A stretch of 64,000 nt of DNA from Jeotgalicoccus marinus DSM 19772 (GCF_000425825.1 NZ_AUEE01000006.1:1-64000); one strand, 5' to 3'. Shown: positions 1 to 7,223, counted from the first letter of the stretch. Notes: a model not told the origin generated them from the sequence alone. Translations and numbers: made by a program.

Positions 1-166
1 CTTCGATAATTTCTACATCTTTCATATCACATAATCGTCTAAGTATTTTCCCTATGTCTTTTCGAAGTTGTCCATACACAACTTTTCTCCTATACTTAGG
101 AGTAAATATTATATGATACTTACAATTCCATCTTGTATGTGATAAACTTTGGTCGTCTTTAGACAT
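1..166 (-). CDS. tnpA: IS200/IS605-family transposase TnpA, N-terminal part (cut by window edge)
   Basis: Fifty-five codons are visible from an ATG at 164-166; the rest lies beyond position 1. The translation begins MSKDDQSLSHTRWNC and continues with KYHIIFTPKYRRKVVYG, the typical opening of the Y1 (HUH) tyrosine transposase TnpA of IS200/IS605 elements, which cuts and rejoins single-stranded DNA at the element ends. The catalytic HUH pair and the tyrosine normally lie further on and are not in view. An AAAGGGG ribosome binding site sits about nine bases upstream. The visible part has no stop or frameshift, so the gene may be intact. It is too short (too much is cut off) to name the exact IS. 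Confidence 0.85.
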   Translation of the reverse strand, partial: MSKDDQSLSHTRWNCKYHIIFTPKYRRKVVYGQLRKDIGKILRRLCDMKDVEIIE

Positions 167-168
167 TC

Positions 169-235
169 AATATGCCCCTTTCTTTTCTAAATAGCGGTTG
201 GTAGCCATTATTTAGTATACAGAAAGGGGCATATT
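169..235 (-). promoter_or_regulatory. tnpA leader hairpin sequestering the ribosome binding site
   Basis: Bases 169-183 and 221-235 form a perfect 15-bp inverted repeat, with a further inner pairing of 187-193 with 209-215. On the minus strand the 3' arm carries the AAAGGGG Shine-Dalgarno of tnpA, so the folded leader would hide it. Leader hairpins that block tnpA translation are known for IS200, so this fits the family's self-restraint on transposition. The pairing is seen; the repression is inferred. Confidence 0.7.
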
Positions 236-325
236 ATCGCTAAAGCTACTTCATCCACACGCATAGCGTGTGGTTTATTTGTTTCGCACGTCTACGTGCT
301 CAACCGACTGAAGTCACTAATAAGA

Positions 326-356
326 AAAATCCAGCGATTAAAAATCGCTGGATTTT
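326..356 (-). terminator. Intrinsic terminator after gcvT
   Basis: A 9-bp perfect stem (CCAGCGATT with AATCGCTGG, loop AAA) is flanked by A and T runs, so it can act in either direction. It lies 28 bases past the gcvT stop and closes that transcript before the insertion sequence. Confidence 0.85.
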
Positions 357-383
357 TTATAAATACTATACAAAGATAATATA

Positions 384-1466
384 TTAGTTTTTGTGGAATG
401 GTGATTTTACAAATTTAGCAGGTACTTCTTTTTTACGAACTTGAACAACAAATTCCTTATCCAATTCGTAGAAGTCAGTATCAACTAAAGCAAAGCCAAT
501 TGAACGTTTACTTGTTGGTGACTGTGTCCCACTTGTAACATATCCAACTTTGTTGCCTTCTTTATCGAAAACTTCATAGTCAGTACGAGCAATACCTTTG
601 TCTGTTAACTCAAAAGCAGAAAGACGACGTGGTGCACCGTTTTCTTTTTGGTCTTTCAAGACACTTTGTCCGATGAAATCTCCCTTATCTACTTTAACGG
701 CAAAACCAATACGTGCTTCAATTGGTGATATTTCAGGTGTTAAGTCTTGACCATGTAATGGTAGACCAGCTTCAAGACGAAGTGTATCTCTCGCACCCAG
801 ACCACATTCAACTGCACCATTTTCAACAAAAAGATTCCATAATGCTAGTGTATCTTCGGGTTTGCAATAAAGTTCAAAACCATCTTCACCAGTGTAACCA
901 CTTTGTGAAATAATTACTTCTTTACCATCTACTTTTCCATCTTTAATGAAATTGAACATTTTAAGTTCAGATAGATCTGAATCAGTAAATTTCTGTACTA
1001 AAGCTCTAGCATTAGGTCCTTGTACAGCAAGTTGACCATATTCACTAGAAACATTTTCTACAGTTACATTGTAACCTTCTACAGATTTCAACCATTCAAA
1101 ATCTCCATCAGTGTTACCTGCGTTTGGAATAAGAAGATATTCATTGTCACCAAGTTTATAAATGACTAAGTCATCAATTACGCCACCATTTTCATTTGTG
1201 ATTGTCGTATATTGAGCTTTAACGTCTGTTAGCTTAGTAACGTCATTTGTAAGTGTGTAGTTTAAGAATGCTTCAGCATCTTCACCAGTCACGCGGATTT
1301 CACCCATGTGACTTACATCAAAAATACCGATATCTTCTCTCACTGCAGTATGTTCTTCTTTGATACTTGAGAATTGTACAGGCATTTCCCAACCACCAAA
1401 ATCAACTAGCTTTGCACCTTGTTCATGATAGTATTCATTTAAAGGTGTTCTCTTCAATTCACTCAT
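384..1466 (-). CDS. gcvT: Aminomethyltransferase (glycine cleavage system T protein)
   Basis: This 360-residue protein is full length for GcvT (about 360-370). It transfers the aminomethyl carbon of glycine, delivered on lipoylated H protein, to tetrahydrofolate, giving methylene-THF and ammonia in the cytoplasm. The N-terminus [16 protein letters not shown], the internal [10 protein letters not shown] and [12 protein letters not shown], and [18 protein letters not shown] are characteristic of the folate-binding and aminomethyltransferase domains. The ATG at 1466 has AAGGAGG seven bases upstream. The gene stands behind a glycine riboswitch and ends at its own terminator. In staphylococci gcvPA and gcvPB normally follow; here a terminator and an IS edge follow instead. 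Confidence 0.96.
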   Translation of the reverse strand: MSELKRTPLNEYYHEQGAKLVDFGGWEMPVQFSSIKEEHTAVREDIGIFDVSHMGEIRVTGEDAEAFLNYTLTNDVTKLTDVKAQYTTITNENGGVIDDLVIYKLGDNEYLLIPNAGNTDGDFEWLKSVEGYNVTVENVSSEYGQLAVQGPNARALVQKFTDSDLSELKMFNFIKDGKVDGKEVIISQSGYTGEDGFELYCKPEDTLALWNLFVENGAVECGLGARDTLRLEAGLPLHGQDLTPEISPIEARIGFAVKVDKGDFIGQSVLKDQKENGAPRRLSAFELTDKGIARTDYEVFDKEGNKVGYVTSGTQSPTSKRSIGFALVDTDFYELDKEFVVQVRKKEVPAKFVKSPFHKN

Positions 1467-1490
1467 TCAAAAATCCTCCTTAAATAAAAT

Positions 1491-1620
1491 AACAGGTCAG
1501 TTTAATGCTGGCCTGTTGAAAATCTCTTCAGGATGACGTCCAAACACTGTCCTTTTGCCTGAGAGATTCACCAGTAGTGGCTTGCTCCTTCGGCGGCATT
1601 TTTATGCACTCTCCAATGTT
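1491..1620 (-). promoter_or_regulatory. Glycine riboswitch (gcvT leader) with expression-platform hairpin
   Basis: Read on the minus strand the leader contains GGAGAG, then GCCGAAGGAGCAAGCC, a short variable arm, and CTCTCAGGCAAAAGGAC, the hallmark sequence of the glycine aptamer. Only one GCCGAAGG core is visible, so this looks like a single-aptamer form. Downstream, 1491-1517 forms a 10-bp hairpin (AACAGGCCAG with CTGACCTGTT, one G-U) followed by a short T-rich run and then the gcvT ribosome binding site, a plausible expression platform. Glycine binding would turn on gcvT. The aptamer is clear; whether control is by termination or translation is inferred. Confidence 0.9.
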
Positions 1621-1654
1621 TTTCAATCGTCTGTATATTATTGAATCCGTATTC

Positions 1655-1684
1655 ATTATACTCATATTTTATTCATCTTTGCAA
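1655..1684 (-). promoter_or_regulatory. Promoter of the glycine riboswitch–gcvT transcript
   Basis: On the minus strand TTGCAA and TATAAT are separated by 18 bases, about 35 bases upstream of the aptamer. The -10 is perfect and the -35 moderate. It lies between the aroK stop and the riboswitch, so gcvT can be transcribed separately from aroK. Confidence 0.55.
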
Positions 1685-1709
1685 GCTACAAAGCTTATTA
1701 GATAAGCAT

Positions 1710-2198
1710 TCAATACAAATTAGCTAGAATAATATCAACTGTTTCATCAATAGACTTATCTGTAGAGATTTCATGATCACAAAGTGCTCTATATTTATCA
1801 AGTCTAGATTCATATAAGGCTTTTACTTTTTCCTTTTCTTGATTACCTAAGGGACGTGTTTTGTCATTATAAATTCTTTCATACATGTCATCAAATGGCG
1901 CATTCAAGAAGAATATTTTTAAATTATTTTGCTTTTTTAATAATTCAAAAGACTGATCAAAAGAGACAATACCCCCACCAGTTGAAAGGATTATATCTTC
2001 TCTTAAATTTAAACTGAGTGCTTTATATTCATATTCTCTAAATGTTTTTTCTCCAGATGCTTTAAAGATTTCAGGTATACTCTTGTTTGCAAGTTTTGGT
2101 ATAACATCGTCTAAGTCCACTAATTCTTTATTGAGTGTATCAGCCAAAGCGTTACCAATCGTTGTTTTTCCAGAACCCATAAAACCGATTAAAATCAT
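1710..2198 (-). CDS. aroK: Shikimate kinase
   Basis: This 162-residue kinase phosphorylates shikimate at the 3-hydroxyl with ATP, a step toward chorismate. The Walker A motif GFMGSGKTT is at residues 5-13. The LVDLDD segment holds the acidic residues that bind magnesium and shikimate, TFREYE has the substrate-binding arginine, STGGG is the glycine-rich substrate loop, and RTRPL-like residues (DKTRPLG) form the lid. The ATG has AAGGGG seven bases upstream and lies just after the comG cluster, the same order as in staphylococci. The length is near the family norm of about 170. Confidence 0.93.
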   Translation of the reverse strand: MILIGFMGSGKTTIGNALADTLNKELVDLDDVIPKLANKSIPEIFKASGEKTFREYEYKALSLNLREDIILSTGGGIVSFDQSFELLKKQNNLKIFFLNAPFDDMYERIYNDKTRPLGNQEKEKVKALYESRLDKYRALCDHEISTDKSIDETVDIILANLY

Positions 2199-2209
2199 TC
2201 TAAAACCCC

Positions 2210-2383
2210 TTAATATATTAACTTACTGATTTGATTGACGTAAATTTCGATTAGATTCATACGAATATTAAGAATTAATTGAAATCTTTCATAATAATAA
2301 TAATATACACCGATTAAATAAATAAGTACAAAGTATACTGATAAACTAAAAAATCCTTTAGCGTTTAAATTCAAGTTTTTCAT
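2210..2383 (-). CDS. Short ComGG-position protein, possible minor pseudopilin remnant
   Basis: The last gene of the comG cluster encodes about 57 residues from the ATG at 2383, which has AAGGTG six bases upstream; a GTG three codons earlier is less well placed. It overlaps the comGF end by 26 bases. The N-terminus has a short charged stretch, then KGFFSLSVYFVLIYLIGVYY, a hydrophobic helix following KGF that recalls class III signal peptides of pseudopilins. ComGG of Bacillus is about 120 residues, so this is half length. It may be a shortened ComGG or a decayed one. I assign it by position and topology only. Confidence 0.5.
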   Translation of the reverse strand: MKNLNLNAKGFFSLSVYFVLIYLIGVYYYYYERFQLILNIRMNLIEIYVNQISKLIY

Positions 2384-2753
2384 TTTGTACACCTTCTATA
2401 TTTATGACAATACTCGACTTAGATTCTTCGACGTCAAAATTTTTAACATTATACATAAGGGTAACAAAACCACTGTTATCTATACTTTTAATGATTCTGT
2501 TAGCGGAAAAATGGTAACTTACAATTCTGTTATCACTTATAAAGTTAACGCTCTTACTATTGTTAACTTCAATATCGTCTGTTGATTGGTATGTGTTTCC
2601 AATATCTAGTATGAAGACATCGAAGTCATAATTATCTTCATGCAATTTAATATTGTTTAAGGTTGTCAGTAATTGAGGTAATGTGAATGTAATTAAAGTA
2701 ATCACCATCAGTGATAATAATAATTCGACATAGCTAAATCCCTTCATGGACAT
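2358..2753 (-). CDS. comGF: Competence pseudopilin ComGF
   Basis: This 131-residue protein begins MSMKGFSYVELLLSLMVIT, a type IV prepilin signal: short basic leader, G-F cleavage junction, Glu at +5 and a long hydrophobic helix. ComGF is a minor pseudopilin of the transformation pilus that moves DNA across the wall. Its start lies inside the end of comGE (10-base overlap) with only a weak ribosome binding site, suggesting coupled translation. The identity rests on the fold signal and on the fifth position in the comG order; sequence conservation in this family is low. Confidence 0.8.
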   Translation of the reverse strand: MSMKGFSYVELLLSLMVITLITFTLPQLLTTLNNIKLHEDNYDFDVFILDIGNTYQSTDDIEVNNSKSVNFISDNRIVSYHFSANRIIKSIDNSGFVTLMYNVKNFDVEESKSSIVINIEGVQNEKLEFKR

Positions 2754-2998
2754 AAATCACTTAATTTTTCTTTACACTTTATTTCATTTATTTTATGTTC
2801 ATTCTTTGCATAGTTTATAAATTCATCCTCTTCCATTAATAAACTTTTAATATAAAGGTGTCTGTAAAACTCGACTTGGTTTTGGCTATCGTCATCTATT
2901 TTTTGAATATGTAAAATAGCAGGTATTAGCATTAATAAGGTGCTAAAGATGACTAAGGATAGTATGCTGTCAAAAAGTAAGAAACCATCATTTTTCAA
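2744..2998 (-). CDS. comGE: Competence pseudopilin ComGE
   Basis: Eighty-four residues starting at a TTG codon with GGGGAGG seven bases upstream. The sequence NDGFLLFDSILSLVIFSTLLM is a class III signal with G-F junction and a hydrophobic helix, followed by a short soluble part. ComGE is a minor pseudopilin. It overlaps comGD by 11 bases and comGF by 10, so the three are tightly coupled. The call depends on position in the operon plus the pilin-like start. Confidence 0.75.
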   Translation of the reverse strand: MKNDGFLLFDSILSLVIFSTLLMLIPAILHIQKIDDDSQNQVEFYRHLYIKSLLMEEDEFINYAKNEHKINEIKCKEKLSDLCP

Positions 2999-3419
2999 TT
3001 CTAAACCTCCCCTTTTGAATCTGCATCACGATTTTGACATTTTTCTTATCACATATCATATAAACTGTGCCAAAAGCTGTAGTATCACCTAAAGTATTAT
3101 AGGAGAACTGCTCTAATCCGTAATTTTGCAGTTTACAGATATCCAATTTATAGCCATTCACTTCGTTTCTCTTTGCGTCTCTTACAATAATTTTATTGTT
3201 TTTCCTATCAAAATTTACTGTAAATGAACTGGACTCAGCCTGTGCCTTCATCTGAGTCCCTTCTAATAGGTAGCTCATATTTAACAATTCGTCATCAACC
3301 GACTTGACCTTGTATTTTGGTAGACTACCGAAAGATAAAGATACTAGAATGCTGACGACCATTAAGGTCATCAGCATCTCCACCATTGTAAATCCCTTAT
3401 GAACGGACAGCTGTGCCAT
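2988..3419 (-). CDS. comGD: Competence pseudopilin ComGD
   Basis: The start is taken at the ATG at 3417-3419 (MAQLSVHKGFTMVEM), giving 143 residues; the open frame extends 22 codons further, but that part overlaps comGC in another frame and would bury the prepilin signal. KGFTMVEMLMTLMVVSILV is a classic type IV prepilin leader and helix. ComGD is a minor pseudopilin needed for transformation pilus assembly. It overlaps the comGC end by 23 bases and has no strong ribosome binding site, which suggests coupled translation. Confidence 0.85.
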   Translation of the reverse strand: MAQLSVHKGFTMVEMLMTLMVVSILVSLSFGSLPKYKVKSVDDELLNMSYLLEGTQMKAQAESSSFTVNFDRKNNKIIVRDAKRNEVNGYKLDICKLQNYGLEQFSYNTLGDTTAFGTVYMICDKKNVKIVMQIQKGRFRIEK

Positions 3420-3720
3420 TAGTAATTGTAATAGAGTCACCGTTTTGGCAACTGATTTGATCTGTAGACAGATAAGTCGGCACAAGTGTATCTACACTGG
3501 TCGGCGGCGATCCTTCATTTAAAGTATAGGCTTCTATTTGACTTTGCACCATTTTAACTTGAGCATCACAACCTGTGTCTTGTACATTACGACTCTGTGC
3601 AGCGATATTGGGAATGATTAAAATAATCAGAACCGAGATAACAAGCAATACTAATAACATTTCAATTAAAGTAAATCCATCTTCTTGATCTTTAAATCTT
3701 CTTATAAATGCACGTCTCAT
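3397..3720 (-). CDS. comGC: Major competence pseudopilin ComGC
   Basis: This 107-residue protein has a 14-residue basic leader, a G-F cleavage site in EDGFTLIEMLLVLLVISVL, Glu at +5, and two cysteines in the soluble part (DTGCD and QISCQ), as in ComGC. It is the main subunit of the transformation pilus, processed by prepilin peptidase ComC and disulfide-stabilised outside the cell. GGAGG precedes the ATG by seven bases, the best ribosome binding site among the pseudopilin genes, fitting its higher stoichiometry. Confidence 0.93.
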   Translation of the reverse strand: MRRAFIRRFKDQEDGFTLIEMLLVLLVISVLIILIIPNIAAQSRNVQDTGCDAQVKMVQSQIEAYTLNEGSPPTSVDTLVPTYLSTDQISCQNGDSITITNGTAVRS

Positions 3721-3731
3721 TTTATTTCCTC

Positions 3732-4790
3732 CTAAGATATTGTAGATAACATATTAAAGATTGGCATAACGATTACGAGGTATAAACAGATGATCAAGAG
3801 CCCTAGAATTAAAAATATTATCGGTTGAATTTTCTGTGTCATTTTTTCAATTTTAAGAATGATATTTTCTAATGTGTATTCACTATAGATAATTAGTTCT
3901 TTACCAACATTACTGTTATACTCTCCGTGATTCACGAAGATACTCAGCCTATGATCTAAGAGTGGTATAGATTCTATGGACTTACCAAGTGTATTTCCAA
4001 TTAATAGTTCTTTTTCTATTACATTAGCTGTAAAAGAGAGATATCGATTAATAGTTTGAGTCTTAAATAAAAGGATGATTTCCTTTACTTCAAGACCATT
4101 ATTTAGAAAATAGCCAAATTCTCTAGAAAATCGATATGTTATATAGTATTTAAAATAAGTTTTTACAAGAGGAATTTTAAGTAGAATTGAAACTGCCATT
4201 TTAGTATTTTTTAGCTTGAATACAAACCAGATATATATAATAAAAATGAGAAGGAGTCCCACAATAAATAAAACAACGTGTGGAAGATATTTTAAAACCA
4301 GAGTTAATATATTAACTAAAAATGATTTTTCAGCCTGCATGGCTGTATATAATTCATTAAATTGGGGAATTACGGTGTAATTTAATAAGATCAACATAAT
4401 AATGAATATGCCTGTGAGCACTAAAGGATACTGAATCGCCTTTATCAACTTTTCTTTTGTTTGTCTCCTCCGCTGTAAATAAGCACCAGATTCATATAAA
4501 TTTTCAATGATTTCACCATGGATTTCAGCAAACGATACTTGCATGATAATTGATTTTGAAAAACCTAAACGCTTAAGTAAAGTTGATATTGATGCACCTT
4601 CTTCTAGTAAATTTAATATTCCCTCTCTATCTTTCTTTGTTAAAACCTCGTATTGCTCAAGTAAAAATTTCATAGCTTGGTACATGTTAAAACCGCTACT
4701 CAGTAAATCTCCGAGTTTAATTAAAAAGTGAGAATCGTGCTTTTTTAACTTATTGGAGGATCCGATGGTAATATTGATATTCTTCATCAT
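3732..4790 (-). CDS. comGB: Competence pilus inner-membrane platform protein ComGB
   Basis: A 352-residue GspF/PilC-type membrane protein. Two GspF domains (about residues 20-140 and 220-340) each end in strong hydrophobic segments: PLVLTGIFIIMLILL, then YLPHVVLFIVGLLLIFIIYI, and near the C-terminus PIIFLILGLLIICLYLVIV. It forms the platform on which the pseudopilus is assembled, driven by ComGA. It overlaps comGA by 41 bases, or slightly less if the second Met is used. Usual length for ComGB is 320-350. Confidence 0.92.
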   Translation of the reverse strand: MMKNINITIGSSNKLKKHDSHFLIKLGDLLSSGFNMYQAMKFLLEQYEVLTKKDREGILNLLEEGASISTLLKRLGFSKSIIMQVSFAEIHGEIIENLYESGAYLQRRRQTKEKLIKAIQYPLVLTGIFIIMLILLNYTVIPQFNELYTAMQAEKSFLVNILTLVLKYLPHVVLFIVGLLLIFIIYIWFVFKLKNTKMAVSILLKIPLVKTYFKYYITYRFSREFGYFLNNGLEVKEIILLFKTQTINRYLSFTANVIEKELLIGNTLGKSIESIPLLDHRLSIFVNHGEYNSNVGKELIIYSEYTLENIILKIEKMTQKIQPIIFLILGLLIICLYLVIVMPIFNMLSTIS

Positions 4791-5742
4791 TCATTCCACT
4801 TTCTTGATGGATAAGTGCTAATTTATCTATTAGGGTGTCATACTTAACCGTTTTACCTTTCAAAAAATCCTCAACATCTTTACTTTCGATATATTCACAA
4901 ATAATAAAGCTTCTTTTTGCTGTATGAATCAGCCTTTGATTTACGATTAAAGAGATACTCTCAGACAATTCTTCTTTGAATAAGCCATAATCCTGAAGTC
5001 TAACTAGTGTGCCGAGCGCACTTTTACTATGAAAAGTACTCAGTACTAAATGACCAGACAAGCTTGTTTTAATAAGCTCTTCAGCAATGGTTTTATCTCT
5101 AATCTCTCCAAACATAATAATATCCGGATCACAGCGTAAGACACCGCGGATTAAAGGCGCATATTCGAGTTTTGCTTTTTCATTGATTTCAACTTGAACG
5201 AGCCCCGGTACTTCATATTCCACAGGATCTTCAATACTGATGACGGCTTTTAACCCTTCATCTGCAATTTCCTTAATCAAGCGGTACATCACTGTACTTT
5301 TGCCTGAACCAGTTGGCCCAGTAAACAATATAAGTCCCTGAGCCTTTTTCATATACTCAGATAAAAAGAGATAATCCTTTTTATCATAAAATAATTCTCT
5401 TGAAGTTTGACGATCATTATTGTTCAAAATTCTAATGACAACCGACTCCCTTAGAATTGTCATAGGTAAGGTGCTTATTCTGACGCTGATTTCACCATGT
5501 TCTAATTGAACTGTTGTTCGACCGCTTTGTGGTACTTTGTGTTCATTGATATCTAATTCTGTAATAAACTTTAAATAATTAATCAATCGCTTGAACGTAT
5601 CACCGTCTAATAGTTGCAATTGAACCATCTGACCTTTGACTCTTAATTTTACTGTGCCACCGGACTCGTCCAATGTGATATGTATATCACTCGCTGAATG
5701 GGTGTGAGCTTCTGTCAGAATACTTTCAACTAAAGATTTCAT
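4750..5742 (-). CDS. comGA: Competence pilus assembly ATPase ComGA
   Basis: This GspE/PilB-type ATPase powers assembly of the transformation pseudopilus from the cytoplasmic face. It has the Walker A GPTGSGKST, the Asp box in SIEDPVEYEVPG, the Walker B region DIIMFGEIRD and the His box SGHLVLSTFHS. The ATG at 5742 (MKSLVES) is chosen because AGGAGG lies eight bases upstream; the frame extends three codons further to a GTG that overlaps this site. That gives 330 residues, near the usual 325-355. It heads the seven-gene comG cluster behind an element shared with comEA. Confidence 0.95.
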   Translation of the reverse strand: MKSLVESILTEAHTHSASDIHITLDESGGTVKLRVKGQMVQLQLLDGDTFKRLINYLKFITELDINEHKVPQSGRTTVQLEHGEISVRISTLPMTILRESVVIRILNNNDRQTSRELFYDKKDYLFLSEYMKKAQGLILFTGPTGSGKSTVMYRLIKEIADEGLKAVISIEDPVEYEVPGLVQVEINEKAKLEYAPLIRGVLRCDPDIIMFGEIRDKTIAEELIKTSLSGHLVLSTFHSKSALGTLVRLQDYGLFKEELSESISLIVNQRLIHTAKRSFIICEYIESKDVEDFLKGKTVKYDTLIDKLALIHQESGMNDEEYQYYHRILQ

Positions 5743-5759
5743 AAAATACACCTCCTACC

Positions 5760-5793
5760 CTATATATACGAAAAAAATGCTCATTTGCTTTTT
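5760..5793 (-). promoter_or_regulatory. Putative competence promoter/operator upstream of comGA
   Basis: On the minus strand this 34-base segment contains AAAAAG, a pyrimidine, AAAT, five variable bases, TTTTTTT, two variable bases and TATATATAG. The same layout occurs upstream of comEA at 57946-57979. The AAAT-N5-TTTT part resembles half of a ComK box (AAAA-N5-TTTT), and TATATA could be a -10. No other gene start in the window shows this arrangement. It ends 17 bases before the comGA start codon. Confidence 0.55.
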
Positions 5794-5902
5794 TTCAGAC
5801 ACTTAAATACAATCTTTATAAAACCGCTTTACTTTTTACACAGTTTAACTGACAATTGTAATTAAATGACTAGAGAAAATATTGAAAGATGCTTAATTCC
5901 TA

Positions 5903-5931
5903 TTTACTTTATTCGAGTACTTATCTATAAT
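5903..5931 (+). promoter_or_regulatory. Promoter of the DUF2626 gene
   Basis: TTTACT and TATAAT are 17 bases apart, ending 46 bases before the start codon at 5978. The remaining 5794-5902 gap has no gene and only AT-rich sequence. Confidence 0.5.
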
Positions 5932-5977
5932 TATATTTAAAGATATGTGAAATTATTCAGGTGGGAGGACGTATCAC

Positions 5978-6226
5978 ATGGATAAAGTATTTAAAATGCT
6001 AGGCTTCTGGACAGCAATGTTTGCTATTCTTTTCTACGTTGGAGACATGGTCACAATGACTATTTTCTTTGTCGTACAAACTGGCTTGTTCGTTCTACTT
6101 GGCTATATGAAATTAACTGAAAGAATGTATATGTATATTTTTGCAGCGTACTTGATTTTATTCTTCGTTGGCTTTACATACTATACAACATTCCTATTAG
6201 AACCATCATTTGGAAACCAGCACTAA
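5978..6226 (+). CDS. DUF2626 family small membrane protein (YqgY-like)
   Basis: An 82-residue protein made almost wholly of three hydrophobic helices: FWTAMFAILFYVGDM, MTIFFVVQTGLFVLLGYM and YMYIFAAYLILFFVGF. The KLTERMYMYIF and GFTYYTTF segments recall the Bacillus YqgY/DUF2626 family, which sits beside the yqgX-like hydrolase gene there too. The function is unknown. A GGGAGG-like site precedes the ATG by about nine bases. It has its own promoter and shares a bidirectional terminator with the next gene. Confidence 0.8.
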   Translation: MDKVFKMLGFWTAMFAILFYVGDMVTMTIFFVVQTGLFVLLGYMKLTERMYMYIFAAYLILFFVGFTYYTTFLLEPSFGNQH

Positions 6227-6230
6227 AAAA

Positions 6231-6258
6231 AGGCAGGAACGAAATCTCGTTCCTGCCT
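6231..6258. terminator. Bidirectional terminator between the DUF2626 and MBL genes
   Basis: A perfect 12-bp stem (AGGCAGGAACGA with TCGTTCCTGCCT, loop AATC) is flanked by A's on the left and T's on the right. It serves both converging genes. Confidence 0.9.
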
Positions 6259-6270
6259 TTTTATAATGAC

Positions 6271-6882
6271 TTATCTTACATACGGATTATTTTGTTTTTC
6301 TTCCCCGATAGTTGTCGGTACATTGTGTCCAGCATAGACAGTGGTATCTTCATGGAGCTTGAAAAGTTTCTCTTTAATAGAATACTGTAAATCATCATTA
6401 GAACCACCAAATAAATCTGTACGCCCTACACCATTTCTGAATAAAACGTCACCAGATACAATAAAGTCATCGAATTTATAAGACAGAGATCCTGGTGAAT
6501 GACCTGGCGTATGAATGACTTCAAAATTAAAGTCTGCAATAGAATGCTTGCCTTCATTCAGTAACTTAGGTGCTGCTTTAGAAGTAATTGGATACTTATA
6601 ACGTACTGAACCATTCTTTTCGATATCAGTAAGCCAAGTGCGTTCTATATCAGACATATAAACATCTGCTCCACTGTACTCAATCACATCATCTAAAGCA
6701 CCAAAATGATCATAGTGAGTATGCGTCAGTAAAATTGCACTGACTGGTAAGTTGATGTCTTTAAGTTTACTAAGAATTACTTCAGGTTCTGCTGATGGAT
6801 CAAAAACTAACAACGATTTGCTATCACTTAAAATATAGCAGTTCGTTGCAAGATCACCTAAAGGTAAACGTGTAATATTCAT
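6271..6882 (-). CDS. Metallo-beta-lactamase-fold hydrolase (YqgX-like, glyoxalase II-related)
   Basis: From the ATG at 6882 (MNITRLPLGDLATNCY), with GGAGG eight bases upstream, the protein is about 203 residues. It has the metal-binding signature THTHYDH, then HTPGHSPGS and SGDVLF, and a late YAGHNVPTTIG, the full set of ligands for a two-metal glyoxalase II-type active site. The family includes thioesterases such as hydroxyacylglutathione hydrolase relatives; the true substrate is unknown. The upstream ten codons of the frame are not needed. Confidence 0.88.
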   Translation of the reverse strand: MNITRLPLGDLATNCYILSDSKSLLVFDPSAEPEVILSKLKDINLPVSAILLTHTHYDHFGALDDVIEYSGADVYMSDIERTWLTDIEKNGSVRYKYPITSKAAPKLLNEGKHSIADFNFEVIHTPGHSPGSLSYKFDDFIVSGDVLFRNGVGRTDLFGGSNDDLQYSIKEKLFKLHEDTTVYAGHNVPTTIGEEKQNNPYVR

Positions 6883-6979
6883 ATAATCATCCTCCAAAAA
6901 TATACTCGACAAATCTATTTATTAATTATACAATATTCTTAAGTGATTGTTTAATGAGAAATATTAGGGGGTCAATTCA

Positions 6980-7219
6980 ATGCCTTTCTTCGATACTGGA
7001 GAATTATTCACAATTGGTGGCGTAACAATAAGAATTGGTATTAATGCGCTAGCAATCTTAATGGGCTTAGTAGCAGTATTTGGTATCATTGGTCTTTTAA
7101 ACTCAATGAAAGCTAAAAACTTCTTAGCTGCTGGATTCAGTGGTCTTACATTTGTCGTTTTTGGATTATGGACAGTAGCTACTATATTTACATTTGGTTA
7201 TCCTGACTTAGGGTACTAA
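6980..7219 (+). CDS. DUF2759-like small membrane protein
   Basis: Seventy-nine residues with two strong hydrophobic helices (INALAILMGLVAVFGIIGLL and FLAAGFSGLTFVVFGLWTVA) joined by NSMKAKNF. This pattern and its place beside the MBL hydrolase match the DUF2759 (Bacillus YqgW-type) family; the match is from memory of the family pattern. Function unknown. An AGGGGG site lies ten bases before the ATG, and a strong terminator follows. Confidence 0.7.
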   Translation: MPFFDTGELFTIGGVTIRIGINALAILMGLVAVFGIIGLLNSMKAKNFLAAGFSGLTFVVFGLWTVATIFTFGYPDLGY

Positions 7220-7223
7220 GTTC

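Larger units (their letters stand above)
1..310 (-). mobile_element. IS200/IS605-family insertion sequence, left-end portion (partial)
   Basis: The window opens inside an IS200/IS605-type element read on the minus strand. It holds the start of a Y1 transposase, a leader that folds over its ribosome binding site, and beyond that short perfect hairpins at 255-273 (8-bp stem CCACACGC, 3-base loop) and 286-299 (GCACGT/ACGTGC). Elements of this family have no terminal inverted repeats and use subterminal hairpins for recognition by TnpA, so these hairpins are the expected end structure. The exact outer boundary, somewhere near 300-320, cannot be fixed without an empty-site comparison. Whether a tnpB gene follows lies outside the window. 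Confidence 0.75.

Noticed and set aside
2385-2585. 66-codon plus-strand frame opposite comGF
   Set aside because: Antisense to a clear pseudopilin gene, no ribosome binding site.
5794-5902. Search for a small gene or RNA in the comGA–DUF2626 gap
   Set aside because: Only AT-rich sequence; no frame with a ribosome binding site and no stable fold that I can see.
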